Origin: Marthasterias glacialis
Taxonomy: Eukaryota; Echinodermata; Asteroidea; Forcipulatida; Asteriidae
Reading direction: 5' to 3'
Assembly: GCA_911728455.2 (NCBI GenBank)
Contig: OU452223.1
Coordinates: forward strand, 6,594,174 to 6,658,173
DNA length: 64,000 nucleotides
How positions within the stretch are numbered: position 1 is the first letter of the stretch; the number at the start of each line of letters is the position of its first letter. Shown piece after piece: positions 1 through 8,306 of the stretch. The notes below the pieces were generated by a model. That model was not told the origin of the DNA. It searched no databases and worked only from the letters and a program-made list of their open reading frames with translations. Made by a program: the position numbers and the translations under genes.

Positions 1-108
1 AAGGTCGAAAACAACAAATTCACATGTGATTTGTAAATCCACAAGTGAATTTACCGCATTGTCAGCACATGTGAATTTGTCATCGGTCTTATAGCGGTAT
101 GGCTCGAG

Positions 109-1245
109 ATGGACGACATGAGTTGGCCCCTGATCGATGACTACGACGACGTCGAAGAAGAGACTTTGTTTATAGACGACCCCCCTGACAGCACGTATGA
201 AGCCTCGTCAACCATGCCCCCGTGGGCGAGTGGAGAAGAAATGCCGAGCGGGCTTTATAAAGAAGATCTCGCATCTAGCCGCATGCATCGTCGGGTCGTG
301 GCGGAATTCATGATCCAACGAGGAAAAATGATCCAACGAGGTTTCTAAGTGGTTCGTCAATTGAGAAATATGGGATAGGCTTGGCCCGAGCCTTGGGAGT
401 GGTGCCCGAGGTCGCCCCGCTGGGCAGCGAACTGTGCAAAAAATTGGGCGGGGTTGTGGAAGAGGCCGATGCGGCTGTCCAAGTGGGCGATGATGACGTT
501 GATGCGAGAGTTAGTAATCTTTTTAACACTGTTGGAACAATGACCGCAGAGACCCTGCGCCCGACCTGTTGCCCCTGAGGGAGCTTCTAAGCCTCGACAA
601 AGCTTTAAAGACTTTGCGCAGCACGAAGGCGGTGCAAGAGAGCAAAAAAGTTTCTATGGAACAGGCCCTCGCGGGTTATCGCGAAGAGCTTGAGCGCACT
701 GGAACATCCGAACAGCCGCCGCATCTCGTGCATATAATCAAAAAGTCCAAACAGGAGATCGCGGCTGTCCAAGCAAGCATCGACGTACTCAACGAAAACC
801 TCTGATCGCAGGTGAGCCAAATCGTAGAGAGACTATAACGAGGGTCCTAGACAAAGACGTGGGCCTGGCCGAGCGGCTGCGGACTCTTTTCCGCGAGCAG
901 GGCATCACAATAGCCAGCATTATAACCGCGCTGGGCTGTATCATTAGCACTCTGGTCCTTGCCTTGACTGGCGGGAAGGCTGGCGCGGTCGCTCCGCCGA
1001 AACCTCCCACCGGCAAGGATGGGATAAAAGAGTGGGCCAAAAAGCACCTGCAAGCTCCAGGACGCTTGTTTGCTCGACTGGCCGGAAAGGCCGCCGCGGC
1101 CCTTCCGGGTATCATCGGGGGCATCGTGTCTTGGCTCCTCAACTTATTAGGCAAGGCAGCCGGATGGCTCGCAGGGAACTTATGGGCGCTTGTAGTCGCC
1201 ATCGGGGGTCTATTGCTAGTGTTTGCGCAAAAATGGCTATCGTAG
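109..1245 (+). pseudogene. Broken virus-like gene: acidic N-terminus, coiled-coil middle, hydrophobic C-terminus
   Basis: Four consecutive open stretches in changing frames (109-345, 381-575, 569-805, 859-1245) look like one gene broken by frameshifts. The first part is acidic (DDMSWPLIDDYDDVEEE). The second is a short Gly/Val/Asp region. The third (LRELLSLDKALKTLRS...) is charged and likely coiled-coil. The last begins with LRTLFREQGITIASIITALG and has several Ala/Gly/Leu/Trp-rich hydrophobic segments, including GKAAAALPGIIGGIVSWLLN. The end overlaps the 3' end of the opposite-strand ORF by 9 bp. The likely product was a membrane-associated element protein; its function is unknown. I recognise the type as recurring in aquatic-animal genomes, but I cannot name a characterised family. 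The frame changes show directly that this copy cannot make the intact product. Confidence 0.5.
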
Positions 1246-1653
1246 GGCGATCCAGCCGAGCCCAATTGCAATAGCGCAGACGGCGAGCGCGATAAGTTCT
1301 TCATAGTGGGCTGATGCATCCTCTGCTGCAGGGACATTAGGCAGGCCGGTAGTACGCCGTGGCGCAGGCGATGACAAATTCACATGTGAATTTGTCGCAT
1401 TTGTCGCGGGCAATGCTGGCCCTGCAGCTGGCCCCTCCATATCAGTACTTGGCTGCGGCGGAACAGGCGTTGCGTTTACGCCGACGTTGATGCCCACCTT
1501 TTGTCCCGGCTCCGCAACTAAGATCTCTTTGTTGTAGCCCTGAATGACCCCAATCTGCAGATCCATGTTGCTGGGGGCCATGTACAGCCCGGTCCCAAAG
1601 CAATAGTCTAACTTAGAACGGGCGTATCGCAGCACGTCCTCATAGCGATGAAG
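1237..1653 (-). pseudogene. C-terminal part of a virus-like gene with Pro/Ala-rich linker and terminal membrane segment
   Basis: On the minus strand an ORF emerges from the minisatellite and then becomes ordinary protein: RYARSKLDYCFGTGLYMAPS, followed by IQIGVIQGYNKEIL-like sequence, a Pro/Ala-rich linker, and a C-terminal hydrophobic stretch (IALAVCAIAIGLGWIAL) that could be a single membrane anchor. The N-terminal part is missing or replaced by the repeat array, so no credible start can be assigned. A perfect 24-bp palindrome (1373-1396) lies inside the coding sequence and encodes NSHVNLS. The gene ends tail-to-tail with the preceding gene. The function is not known. Confidence 0.4.
1373..1396. 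repeat. 24-bp perfect palindrome, copy 1
   Basis: Half-site gacaaattcaca followed by its exact reverse complement. The same 24 bp occurs at 5618-5641, and imperfect relatives lie at 13-33 and 67-81. This copy sits inside the coding sequence of the minus-strand element gene. Confidence 0.85.
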
Positions 1654-2622
1654 TCGATGCCGATGGCGCCGCAGATGAAGTCGATGACGATGGCGCCGCA
1701 GATGAAGTCGACGGCGATGGCGCCGCAGATGAAGTCGATGCCGATGGCGCCACAGATGAAGTCGATGCCGATGGCGCCGCAGATGAAGTCTATGCCAATG
1801 GCGCCGCAGATGAAGTCGACGGCGATGGCACCGCAGATGAAGTCGAAGGCGAAGGCACCCCATTTAGCCCGCGTTACGTTGTAGAGATCCGACCTGGATT
1901 TATTCAGGCACGCACTACTAACGTTGGCATATGGCGCCGCAGATGAAGTCGATGCCGATGGCGCCGCAGATGAAGTCGACGGCGATGGCGCCGCAGATGA
2001 AGTCGATGCCGATGGCGCCGCAGATGAAGTCGATGCCGATGGCGCCGCAGATGAAGTCGACGGCGATGGCGCCGCAGATGAAGTCGATGCCGATGGTGCC
2101 GCAGATGAAGTCGACGGCGATGGTGCCGCAGATGAAGTCGATGCCGATGGCGCCGCAGATGACGTCAACGGCGATGGCGCGGCAGATGAAGTCGATGCCG
2201 ATGGCGCCGCAGATGACGTCGACGGCGATGGCGCCGCAGATGAAGTCGATGCCGATGGCGCCGCAGATGAAGTCGACGGCGATGGCGCCGCAGATGAAGT
2301 CGATGCCGATGGTGCCGCAGATAAAGTCGATGCCGATGGCGCCGCAGATGAAGTCGACGGCGATGGCGCCGCAGATGAAGTCGATGCCGATGGCGCCTCA
2401 GATGAAGTCGACGGCGATGGCGCCGCAGATGAAGTCGATGCCGATGGCGCCGCAGATGAAGTCGACGGCGATGGCGCCGCAGATGAAGTCGATGCCGATG
2501 GTGCCGCAGATGAAGTCGATGCCGATGGTGCCGCAGATGAAGTTGATGCCGATGGTGCCGCAGATGAAGTCGATGCCGATGGCGCCGCAGATGACGTCGA
2601 CGGCGATGGCGCCGCAGATGAG
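1654..2622 (+). repeat. 27-bp coding minisatellite (about 33 units in two blocks)
   Basis: A 27-bp unit is tandemly repeated in blocks at about 1654-1857 and 1931-2622. The 73-bp gap (1858-1930) holds unrelated sequence. Because 27 is a multiple of 3 and the unit has no stop, several frames on both strands stay open. In the + frame joined to the downstream protein, the unit reads DGAADEVDA or DGAADEVDG. Two main variants (gatgcc and gacggc at the unit end) partly alternate, suggesting that 54-bp pairs were also amplified. A few units carry single changes (for example gcagataaag near 2318). Confidence 0.9.
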
Positions 2623-2916
2623 ATAGGAGAAGCGTTAGCAGCATGGTCTCCTGGTATAATGTTCCGTAAGGAGAATGGTGAGAGAATTCTCACTGTCCGA
2701 GAGGGTTACAAGATAGGCATGTATACAGAGCTAACCCGAGATTTTGGCTCCGACCCCATGGACTATACTGAACTAAAAGACCCCAGGTATTCTGACCTTT
2801 TTGATCTATACGATTATATAGATTACTCTAACGTGGTCTGGTTTGTCCCAGGAGAATATAGGGTAGGAAGATTAATGTCTTATTACACCCACCCCCTCCC
2901 ACTCCCGCTCATGTAG
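1924..2916 (+). CDS. Virus-like ORF: acidic 9-aa repeats fused to a C-terminal domain
   Basis: This 330-codon frame begins at a non-ATG codon (TTG) and consists of about 25 DGAADEV(D)A/G repeats, then about 90 residues of non-repetitive protein: IMFRKENGERILTVREGYK, an acidic DLFDLYDYIDYSNVVWF segment, and PGEYRVGRLMSYY near the end. The C-terminal part has a normal amino-acid mix and looks like the true conserved domain of an element protein. The repeat is probably a later expansion that kept the frame. The repeat's DxDGxxDxxD-like spacing resembles calcium-binding type-3/dockerin loops, but that may be coincidence. The real start is unclear, and no function is assigned. Confidence 0.4.
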   Translation: MAYGAADEVDADGAADEVDGDGAADEVDADGAADEVDADGAADEVDGDGAADEVDADGAADEVDGDGAADEVDADGAADDVNGDGAADEVDADGAADDVDGDGAADEVDADGAADEVDGDGAADEVDADGAADKVDADGAADEVDGDGAADEVDADGASDEVDGDGAADEVDADGAADEVDGDGAADEVDADGAADEVDADGAADEVDADGAADEVDADGAADDVDGDGAADEIGEALAAWSPGIMFRKENGERILTVREGYKIGMYTELTRDFGSDPMDYTELKDPRYSDLFDLYDYIDYSNVVWFVPGEYRVGRLMSYYTHPLPLPLM

Positions 2917-3025
2917 GCGCCCTGGGCCTAAACAAGTACCACCGGTGGCTTTTTATTTATCTCGATGACGTTTCCATATCTATTAAAGGCTATGCTTAGA
3001 TAAGCCATGGCTGAGAATCGTAGCT

Positions 3026-3697
3026 ATGTTTATCACACTGACCCAGCTTCAAACTGGGGAGGCCTCGCTCCTACAGTCGGCTGTGGACAATACGGGTGGG
3101 AAGCTTTACGCCGCCCTCCGAGAAATCCATTATGAGGTCGGGTACCACAACATCGGTCCGTCGTCTGGAGTTCTGTGGTGCCCTACATCTACCAGCAACC
3201 CTCAAACTAAAAAAACACCATCCGGGCTGTATACTTTTGAACAACTGTCCAAAAGTGTCATGCGCAGAGTGCCGAACCTGAGTCTCAAGCAGAATAAGGC
3301 AAATGGTTTTGTAACGATCAATGTTGGGGACGGAGAGATAAAGCTTACAGAAGATTTGCGTCGCGTCCTGGGTATTGACGAAACGGGTTGGATTGATAGA
3401 GAGTATCTAGGAGACAGGCGGGTAGACACCCTTGCCCACAAATGGCTGTACGTCCATCTCAACCAGCTATCGACAAGCTCAAATATTGTCGATGGCGCGC
3501 CCTCAACCATGCTTGCGATAGTCCCAGCCGCGACTGGTGGTATATTTGACAGCCCTCCCCACTTTCCTATGTACAAAAAATTAGAGGTTGGGCACCACCA
3601 TCAATTGGACCTGCGGGTTTTAGACAAGGACGGCGTGGCTGTAAGAAACCACGGGAGTCCCATGATAGCGGTCCTCGAAATTCGAGAGAATGCCTAA
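3026..3697 (+). CDS. Putative structural protein of virus-like element (223 aa)
   Basis: An intact 223-codon ORF. It starts MFITLTQLQTGEASLLQSA; the middle contains GLYTFEQLSKSV and ITVN-like strands (FVTINVGDGEIKLTEDLRRV), then HKWLYVHLNQL. A C-terminal beta-rich portion includes IFDSPPHFPMYKKLEVGHHH and ends VLEIRENA. The alternation of short beta strands with a GLYTFEQL helix resembles small (penton-like or accessory) structural proteins of Polinton/adintovirus-type elements. This is by family impression, not by a catalytic motif. An ATG at 3007 in another frame (MAENRSYVYHTDPAS) overlaps the start, so an upstream frameshift may have removed the true N-terminus. The stop overlaps the next ORF's start by 8 bp, as in compact viral genomes. 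Confidence 0.45.
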   Translation: MFITLTQLQTGEASLLQSAVDNTGGKLYAALREIHYEVGYHNIGPSSGVLWCPTSTSNPQTKKTPSGLYTFEQLSKSVMRRVPNLSLKQNKANGFVTINVGDGEIKLTEDLRRVLGIDETGWIDREYLGDRRVDTLAHKWLYVHLNQLSTSSNIVDGAPSTMLAIVPAATGGIFDSPPHFPMYKKLEVGHHHQLDLRVLDKDGVAVRNHGSPMIAVLEIRENA

Positions 3698-4331
3698 GTT
3701 GCCAACGGCGCCGCCGGACGAAGTAGAGTCAATATATCCTCAGCTTAATACGCAAGAAAGCGGGGGGTCCTACCGACTTAACGAGATCTCTAGCCTAAAA
3801 AGGCGTCTAGAAAATGAGAGAGACAGACGAGATCATCAGTATAAAAAGTATCGCCGCGGGGTTAATGTTCTCGACGCCGTCGCCGCGGCGATGATCACCG
3901 CCAGCATGGGGCTTGGCATCGGAGGGGTGGGCCTCCTAACCACCATCGTCGCAGCACCAGTCGTCTTGGGGCTTGAAATTGCGGCCGTGGGGCTTGGCAT
4001 CCTCGGAGTAGCGGGGAAGTTTATAGGCCGCCGCCTCGCGGTCAAAGCCAAAAAGCATGACGAGATTCGTATTCTGGCGGAGAGCAAGCTAAATACCATC
4101 GCGGACCATGTCTCAAGCGCGCTCGCAGATGGTGTGATATCTGATGAAGAGTTTCGTCTGATAAACGAAGAGCTCCGCAAATTCGACCAAATGAAGTCGA
4201 TGATTCGATCTAAAGCAAAATATGCGCACGCCGCGGTGACTATCGACGAGGAGACAAAAAACGCGCTCGTTCAAAAAGGCAGGGACGAGGCCTGGGCCAG
4301 CTTCATAAAAAAATTGTCAACTGCTCCGTGA
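3690..4331 (+). CDS. Gly/Ala-rich membrane protein of virus-like element (213 aa)
   Basis: An intact 213-codon ORF whose ATG lies inside the end of the preceding ORF. Domain order: a Pro-rich start (LPTAPPDEVES), a highly charged helix (SLKRRLENERDRRDHQYKKY, about residues 30-50), and a long glycine/alanine hydrophobic region of about 50 residues (VAAAMITASMGLGIGGVGLL... LGILGVAGKFIG) likely forming two membrane segments. A charged C-terminal helical domain follows, with SALADGVISDEEFRLINEEL, which looks like an EF-hand-like helix-loop-helix acidic loop. Together with its overlap with the upstream gene this suggests an element-encoded membrane or membrane-active protein. It is recognisable as a type found repeatedly in aquatic invertebrate genomes, but I cannot give a biochemical role. 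Confidence 0.5.
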   Translation: MPKLPTAPPDEVESIYPQLNTQESGGSYRLNEISSLKRRLENERDRRDHQYKKYRRGVNVLDAVAAAMITASMGLGIGGVGLLTTIVAAPVVLGLEIAAVGLGILGVAGKFIGRRLAVKAKKHDEIRILAESKLNTIADHVSSALADGVISDEEFRLINEELRKFDQMKSMIRSKAKYAHAAVTIDEETKNALVQKGRDEAWASFIKKLSTAP

Positions 4332-4436
4332 CGTGTAGCTGCTTTTTCACTCTGGAGTTGGTCGAAGGCTAGAAATGGAGCCCGATGGCTCGATGGTGGT
4401 GCGCCGGCGCTCAAAGGCCCTGCTGAGCCGCCCGCG

Positions 4437-4526
4437 ATTTTTTTTCCCGTACCACACGCTGAATAGGGAGCCACAGCGAGGCGTCCCGATTGGTCGGTTG
4501 CTAATGTATTATGCATGTTAGGTCAC
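4437..4526 (+). repeat. Terminal inverted-repeat copy at right end of virus-like element
   Basis: Sequence around cgtaccacacgctgaatag, cgtcccgattggtc and atgcatgttaggtc is found again as reverse complement at 5490-5576, with roughly 85% identity judged by eye. The GC-rich coding DNA stops here and AT-rich DNA begins at about 4527, so this is a plausible element terminus. Confidence 0.65.
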
Positions 4527-5489
4527 AAGAGTTCGTTTTATGTGCTACTACGCGTACATTAGCACAACGTACATGTGTTTGTACGTGCCATGTTTATAAC
4601 TAATAAAGATCGAACAGGGTCAAGAGGTAAGGAAATGCATGAAGTGGGACAGTGACTCGCGATTGTAGGTTTCTTTAACAGCAAAACAAATAAAAAAACA
4701 CAGACATAAAAACACTCTATTGATCACAAGTGACCGAAAGCAAAGAAAGTCAATAAAACACAGCTTAAAAGAAAGTAAATAAAACACAAACAAATCACAG
4801 TAAAAGCTAGCCCAATACCAAAACACAATTCCCAAGAAAGTTGCAGATTGAGATCAAAATTGCTTTAAAGACCAAGTCCATATAGCAGTAATAACTCGTT
4901 CAAACCAGGCAATTAAACTACCAAAATAATGGGAGAGCACAACCAAAAGCTGATGATGCCTCTTTGCACTGCTATAGGCTGCTGTCTGAAGCCAATTACT
5001 ACAAGGGGTGACTAACAGCACACTCAAAGATTACACAAGAGGCTAAATTAACCAAGTGTGTGAACAGTTTTAGGAGAAACATGAACAGTGGAAAGGTAAT
5101 CAACTCTAGCGTTTATACAAGCTTTGTTCTACACCCGTGAAGTACCGAAAAAAACAGGAGGCCCATAATACCCTGTCATTTAAGGCTCTCCACAATCCCA
5201 TTTCTTAGTACACACACATTCTTAGGCTACCACATCTAGGTCCCCACATTACTGACCAGAAACTCCCCATCAGCAGGTATAACTTAAAATACCGTAGAAA
5301 AAGGACCCCACAAACACTTAACACGCATCTCAGATAGAAGTGACCTTGGTTATTCTTGCGGCGTCTGGAACACAAACACCATGCTGAACTTGCTGCTGAG
5401 TATTCCCTACGTAGTACTGTACATTACAGAACACGAGGAGGGTCTGTACTTTACGCTGATCACACACAACTTTCGTGTGAAACAGCCTG
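4527..5489. other. AT-rich non-coding stretch between two inverted element ends
   Basis: No credible gene is seen. Base composition returns to that of the host. The stretch is bracketed by inverted copies of the same ~87-bp sequence, so it is either host DNA caught between two oppositely oriented element ends or the interior of a ~1.1-kb non-autonomous element. Confidence 0.5.
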
Positions 5490-5617
5490 CGACCTAACAT
5501 GCATAATTCATTTTGTAACTGACCAATCGGGACGCTTCGCTGTAGCTCCTTATTGAGCGTGTGGTACGGAAAAAAAAATCGCGAGCCGCCCGCGCCTGGT
5601 GCCGATGGCCCGACGAT

Positions 5618-5641
5618 GACAAATTCACATGTGAATTTGTC
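5618..5641. repeat. 24-bp perfect palindrome, copy 2
   Basis: Identical to the palindrome at 1373-1396, here in the non-coding terminal region of the inverted element fragment, next to the array of shorter palindromes. Confidence 0.85.
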
Positions 5642-5689
5642 GACGGTGCACCGGTGTCGCATGCAATTATGTCCTCTATGCGATACTAT

Positions 5690-5835
5690 CTGGCGGACAT
5701 TATTGCATATGCAATACCGTCCGCCGGACGATTTTGCATATGCAATTGTGTCCGCCCGGACGCTGCTGCATAATGCAATTGTAATGCAATTGTGTCCGCC
5801 CAGACACATTTGCATATGCAATCGTGTCCGCCACC
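5690..5835. repeat. Array of ttgcatatgcaa palindromes with gtccgcc spacers
   Basis: Exact 12-bp palindromes at 5703-5714, 5734-5745 and 5810-5821, with degenerate versions near 5768-5791. They are flanked by repeated gtccgcc or ggacg motifs, making each unit a larger imperfect palindrome of roughly 35-45 bp. A further unit occurs at about 6098-6150. The core resembles paired octamer-like half-sites (POU-type), but no binding can be inferred from sequence alone. Confidence 0.7.
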
Positions 5836-6479
5836 GTGCAAAACGGTCCTCGAAGCCTATGTTCAAATATTCGGCGAAAACAAGCCCCAGGCACGGCGGG
5901 CCCGTGGAAATTTTGCTTGTCCATGACACCCCCGGGTTATATTTATAAATATGTCAAAAGATTTAAAACAGAAGAAAAACTAAAGCGCTGAAACCGTTGC
6001 AGTAAGCTGCAATCATAATACATGAATATTCATGCCGCACATGTGCATACGTACGTTCAGTGCATGCACGCTCGCTGACGCACAATGTACATGTACGTCG
6101 GACGGTTTTGCATAGCCCCGGACACGATTGCATATGCAAAAGTGTCGCGATGAGCGCCTGATGGGTGGCTGGTACAAATGTGCCAGAACCCCCACTTTGT
6201 ATACTACTCCAACCTATGAAATCATGGTAGAAATAATGTAAGCCTCGGACTTTACTGGGGTAGAAGTAGTCAATATCGGTGGTTTAACTTTGATATTTTT
6301 AATTGATACGTTTTATGAAATAGTCGGATTTGATTACCGGTAGTAAGGACAAGTACAATGTTGAAACTTGTTTTATGAAATGATCAGATAATTAACCCAA
6401 TCGTATTAAACGAGGCCTTTCAAGTCACCGCTTTATTTCATTCCCTGTACGATTTTGTTTTTCCCTTTTGTTCTGCCAG

Positions 6480-6613
6480 GCAAAGTTGGAGGCTGGAGAA
6501 ACTACTTTACTGAGGAACAAAGCGCCATCTTCGACATGATTTACGAGGAGAAGCTACAGGGAACTGGTCTTGACTTTGATTTTGAACTTAAGAGCAGCAG
6601 AACACTGCATTAA
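6480..6613 (+). CDS. Cytosolic sulfotransferase, terminal coding exon
   Basis: A pyrimidine-rich tract and CAG acceptor at 6477-6479 precede an exon encoding KVGGWRNYFTEEQSAIFDMI and ending ...LQGTGLDFDFEL-KSSRTLH-stop (TAA 6611-6613). The first codon is split (phase 1). GKxGxW(K/R)NxFT is the C-terminal PAPS-binding signature of cytosolic sulfotransferases (SULT family), which move sulfate from PAPS to hydroxyl or amine groups of small molecules. A possible poly(A) signal attaaa lies at 6838-6843. Upstream exons are not in the window. The virus-like DNA at 1-6190 therefore lies in the preceding intron, or has cut the gene from its 5' part. Which SULT subfamily this is cannot be told from one exon. 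Confidence 0.8.
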
Positions 6614-6837
6614 GAACAAGTCTTGTGTTTCGGAGTCCTATAACAAAAGGGAATCAGCAAAACTAAGTGATCGTAACTTCATAGACGACATTATCAAACT
6701 TTAAATTTAATTTAAGAACTTTTGAAGGTGACTGATGAGCATAATGAACTTGGATAAACTTTCATTATTTCACAAGTTTCCCAATCCCAATACTGATTTT
6801 ATGTTGTTAATATATAATTCGATTTGAAACTTTGTTT

Positions 6838-6843
6838 ATTAAA
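6838..6843 (+). terminator. Possible poly(A) signal of sulfotransferase gene
   Basis: attaaa 225 bp after the stop codon in AT-rich 3' UTR-like sequence. A weak assignment. Confidence 0.3.
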
Positions 6844-6985
6844 TTCTCTCGACGTGCCTGGAACATGACACACGGGGCTGACCACCCCGAGGTTTGTTTG
6901 CAAAAAACGGCTACTAACCCGCCGACCTGTCGAGTAGTCTGAACGGTCAATGGTCAATCGGTCAACCGTCGACTTGTCTTATTCT

Positions 6986-7113
6986 AGGCCGTGTCCGAAT
7001 CAAGCCACTTCGGCTACGGCTATGGCCGCTGGCTGCAATAACAACGTTGAAGAATAAGAATCCTCGGCGTTCCGGCCGTAGCCATTGTCGAAGCCATTCA
7101 TTGGGACACGGCC
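6986..7113. repeat. Short MITE with ggccgtgtcc termini
   Basis: The ends are inverted copies: left taggccgtgtccgaat, right attgggacacggccct, about 128 bp apart. The interior is itself partly palindromic (cggctacggctatggccgc ... ggccgtagcc). The middle (about 7010-7055) is repeated in reverse complement at 37727-37770, beside the 25-bp minisatellite. Confidence 0.7.
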
Positions 7114-7795
7114 CTAGTCAACGGATGCAACCATCGACTTGTCTCAACGGACGGCCTTTCTTGAGTCGACTCGGTCAACCGTTGACTTGTCCGAACACCA
7201 GACACGCCACTCAAAAGGGAAAAGGACTAAGTACAAATATCCAAATAATGTTAAAAACTCACTTCATTTGTCATTTATATGCTTTTAAACTTGTTTATTC
7301 TTGAAGCATAGTAATACTAGTACTAAATCTTAAACTGCATTACCATTTACAATCTATTAATGCTTGGGAAACTGATCACGTGTTTTAATTGTTATATTTG
7401 AGGCAGATTTCAAAAAGTAAGGGGAAATCAAATCAAATCAAATCAAACAGATCAAGTAGGGCTATCATTACCATAAATCAATTACGCGAAGTAAATGAAA
7501 TTTCAATGAACTTACAATGCCAAAAAGTTATCATGTATTGAAACACATAATTCTCCCATGTTGCGAAAATTTCAACAGAAAGCGTGATCAGATCAGGACT
7601 TTTTTCCTCAGTCATTTCGAGCCTTATGAATCGGCCCGCAAACCAACAACCAGAATATTGGCTCAGGTTGCTCAGTGGACACAATTTGGCATGACACAGG
7701 TTTTTAGCAATTGCGCACAACTGCGAAACGCTATTCCTTAGGCCTCGGCAAATCTGATTCCATCCAACCCAATGACATTAGGCCAATAACAATAG

Positions 7796-7797
7796 TA

Positions 7798-7885
<88 letters not shown>

Positions 7886-7924
7886 CATAAATAAATAAAT
7901 AAATAAATAAATAAATACATAAAT
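7796..7924. repeat. (TAA)n then (TAAA)n microsatellite
   Basis: About 28 TAA units run to 7881, followed by about 10 TAAA/TACA units. The array directly abuts the inferred 5' end of the R4-like retrotransposon. Poly-Ile/Tyr ORFs across it are artefacts. Confidence 0.95.
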
Positions 7925-8306
7925 GGTGGCGAGACAAGGAGCACTGTTTCAGATCAGCTCTCGATTCTTTTGAAGATAAAAATTGTTTCCTGTCATTTAT
8001 TTTACACCAAAAGTTAACTCCTTGTTGGTACTACTTGGTAGACACCGCAGGGTAAGTTTGAAGACAACTAGTTAAGATCTTGTTGCTATTTTTGGTGGAA
8101 AAGTGTTGGATTTTTCCGTGTTTTGAAAACTTTGATCAACGTAGACCGCACAGTGTACATTGTATCAGTGAACGGACGCGCGCATCATCTGCGTCCTTTG
8201 GAACATCTCTATTACAACCAGTGTTGAGCGGTCTCCGTAGGGTTGAATATTCTACAGCGTTGCTGTATGTAATTTCCCCTAAAACTACAAACTTTCTCAC
8301 AATTTT

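Larger units (their letters stand above)
1..4526 (+). mobile_element. Virus-like DNA element remnant (Maverick/Polinton/adintovirus-like)
   Basis: The first 4.5 kb is GC-richer than the rest of the window and is packed with intronless ORFs, some overlapping by a few bases (1237/1245 tail to tail; 3690/3697 head to tail). This looks like a virus-like mobile element, not a host gene. The ORFs encode two Gly/Ala-rich membrane-type proteins, a Pro-rich protein with a C-terminal membrane segment, and a 223-aa beta-rich protein resembling small structural proteins of Polinton/adintovirus-type elements. The right end coincides with an 85-90 bp sequence repeated in inverted orientation at 5490-5576. 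No polymerase, integrase, packaging ATPase or major capsid gene is visible, so the class is an inference. The left end lies outside the window. Frameshifts show that it is a dead copy. Confidence 0.5.
5490..6190 (-). mobile_element. Second, inverted terminal fragment of the virus-like element
   Basis: 5490-5576 is the reverse complement of 4437-4526. The following DNA is GC-rich, contains a perfect 24-bp palindrome shared with the element's coding region (5618-5641), and has several ttgcatatgcaa palindromes separated by gtccgcc motifs. No protein-coding gene is recognised, and the six-frame ORFs here lack any family resemblance. I interpret it as the terminal, probably regulatory or replicative, region of another copy in opposite orientation, truncated near 6190. 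Confidence 0.5.

Noticed and set aside
1654-2622. CRISPR-like array
   Set aside because: Units are contiguous 27-bp repeats without unique spacers, in animal DNA.
1931-2626. 231-aa MKSMPMAPQ-repeat ORF on the + strand
   Set aside because: Another open frame of the same tandem repeat, with no unique sequence attached.
1608-2693. 361-aa minus-strand Ser/Ala/Pro repeat ORF
   Set aside because: It is the shadow of the 27-bp minisatellite; the unit has no stop in this frame. Only the + frame runs on into a normal C-terminal domain.
7731-7944. Poly-Ile and poly-Tyr ORFs
   Set aside because: Translations of the (TAA)n microsatellite.
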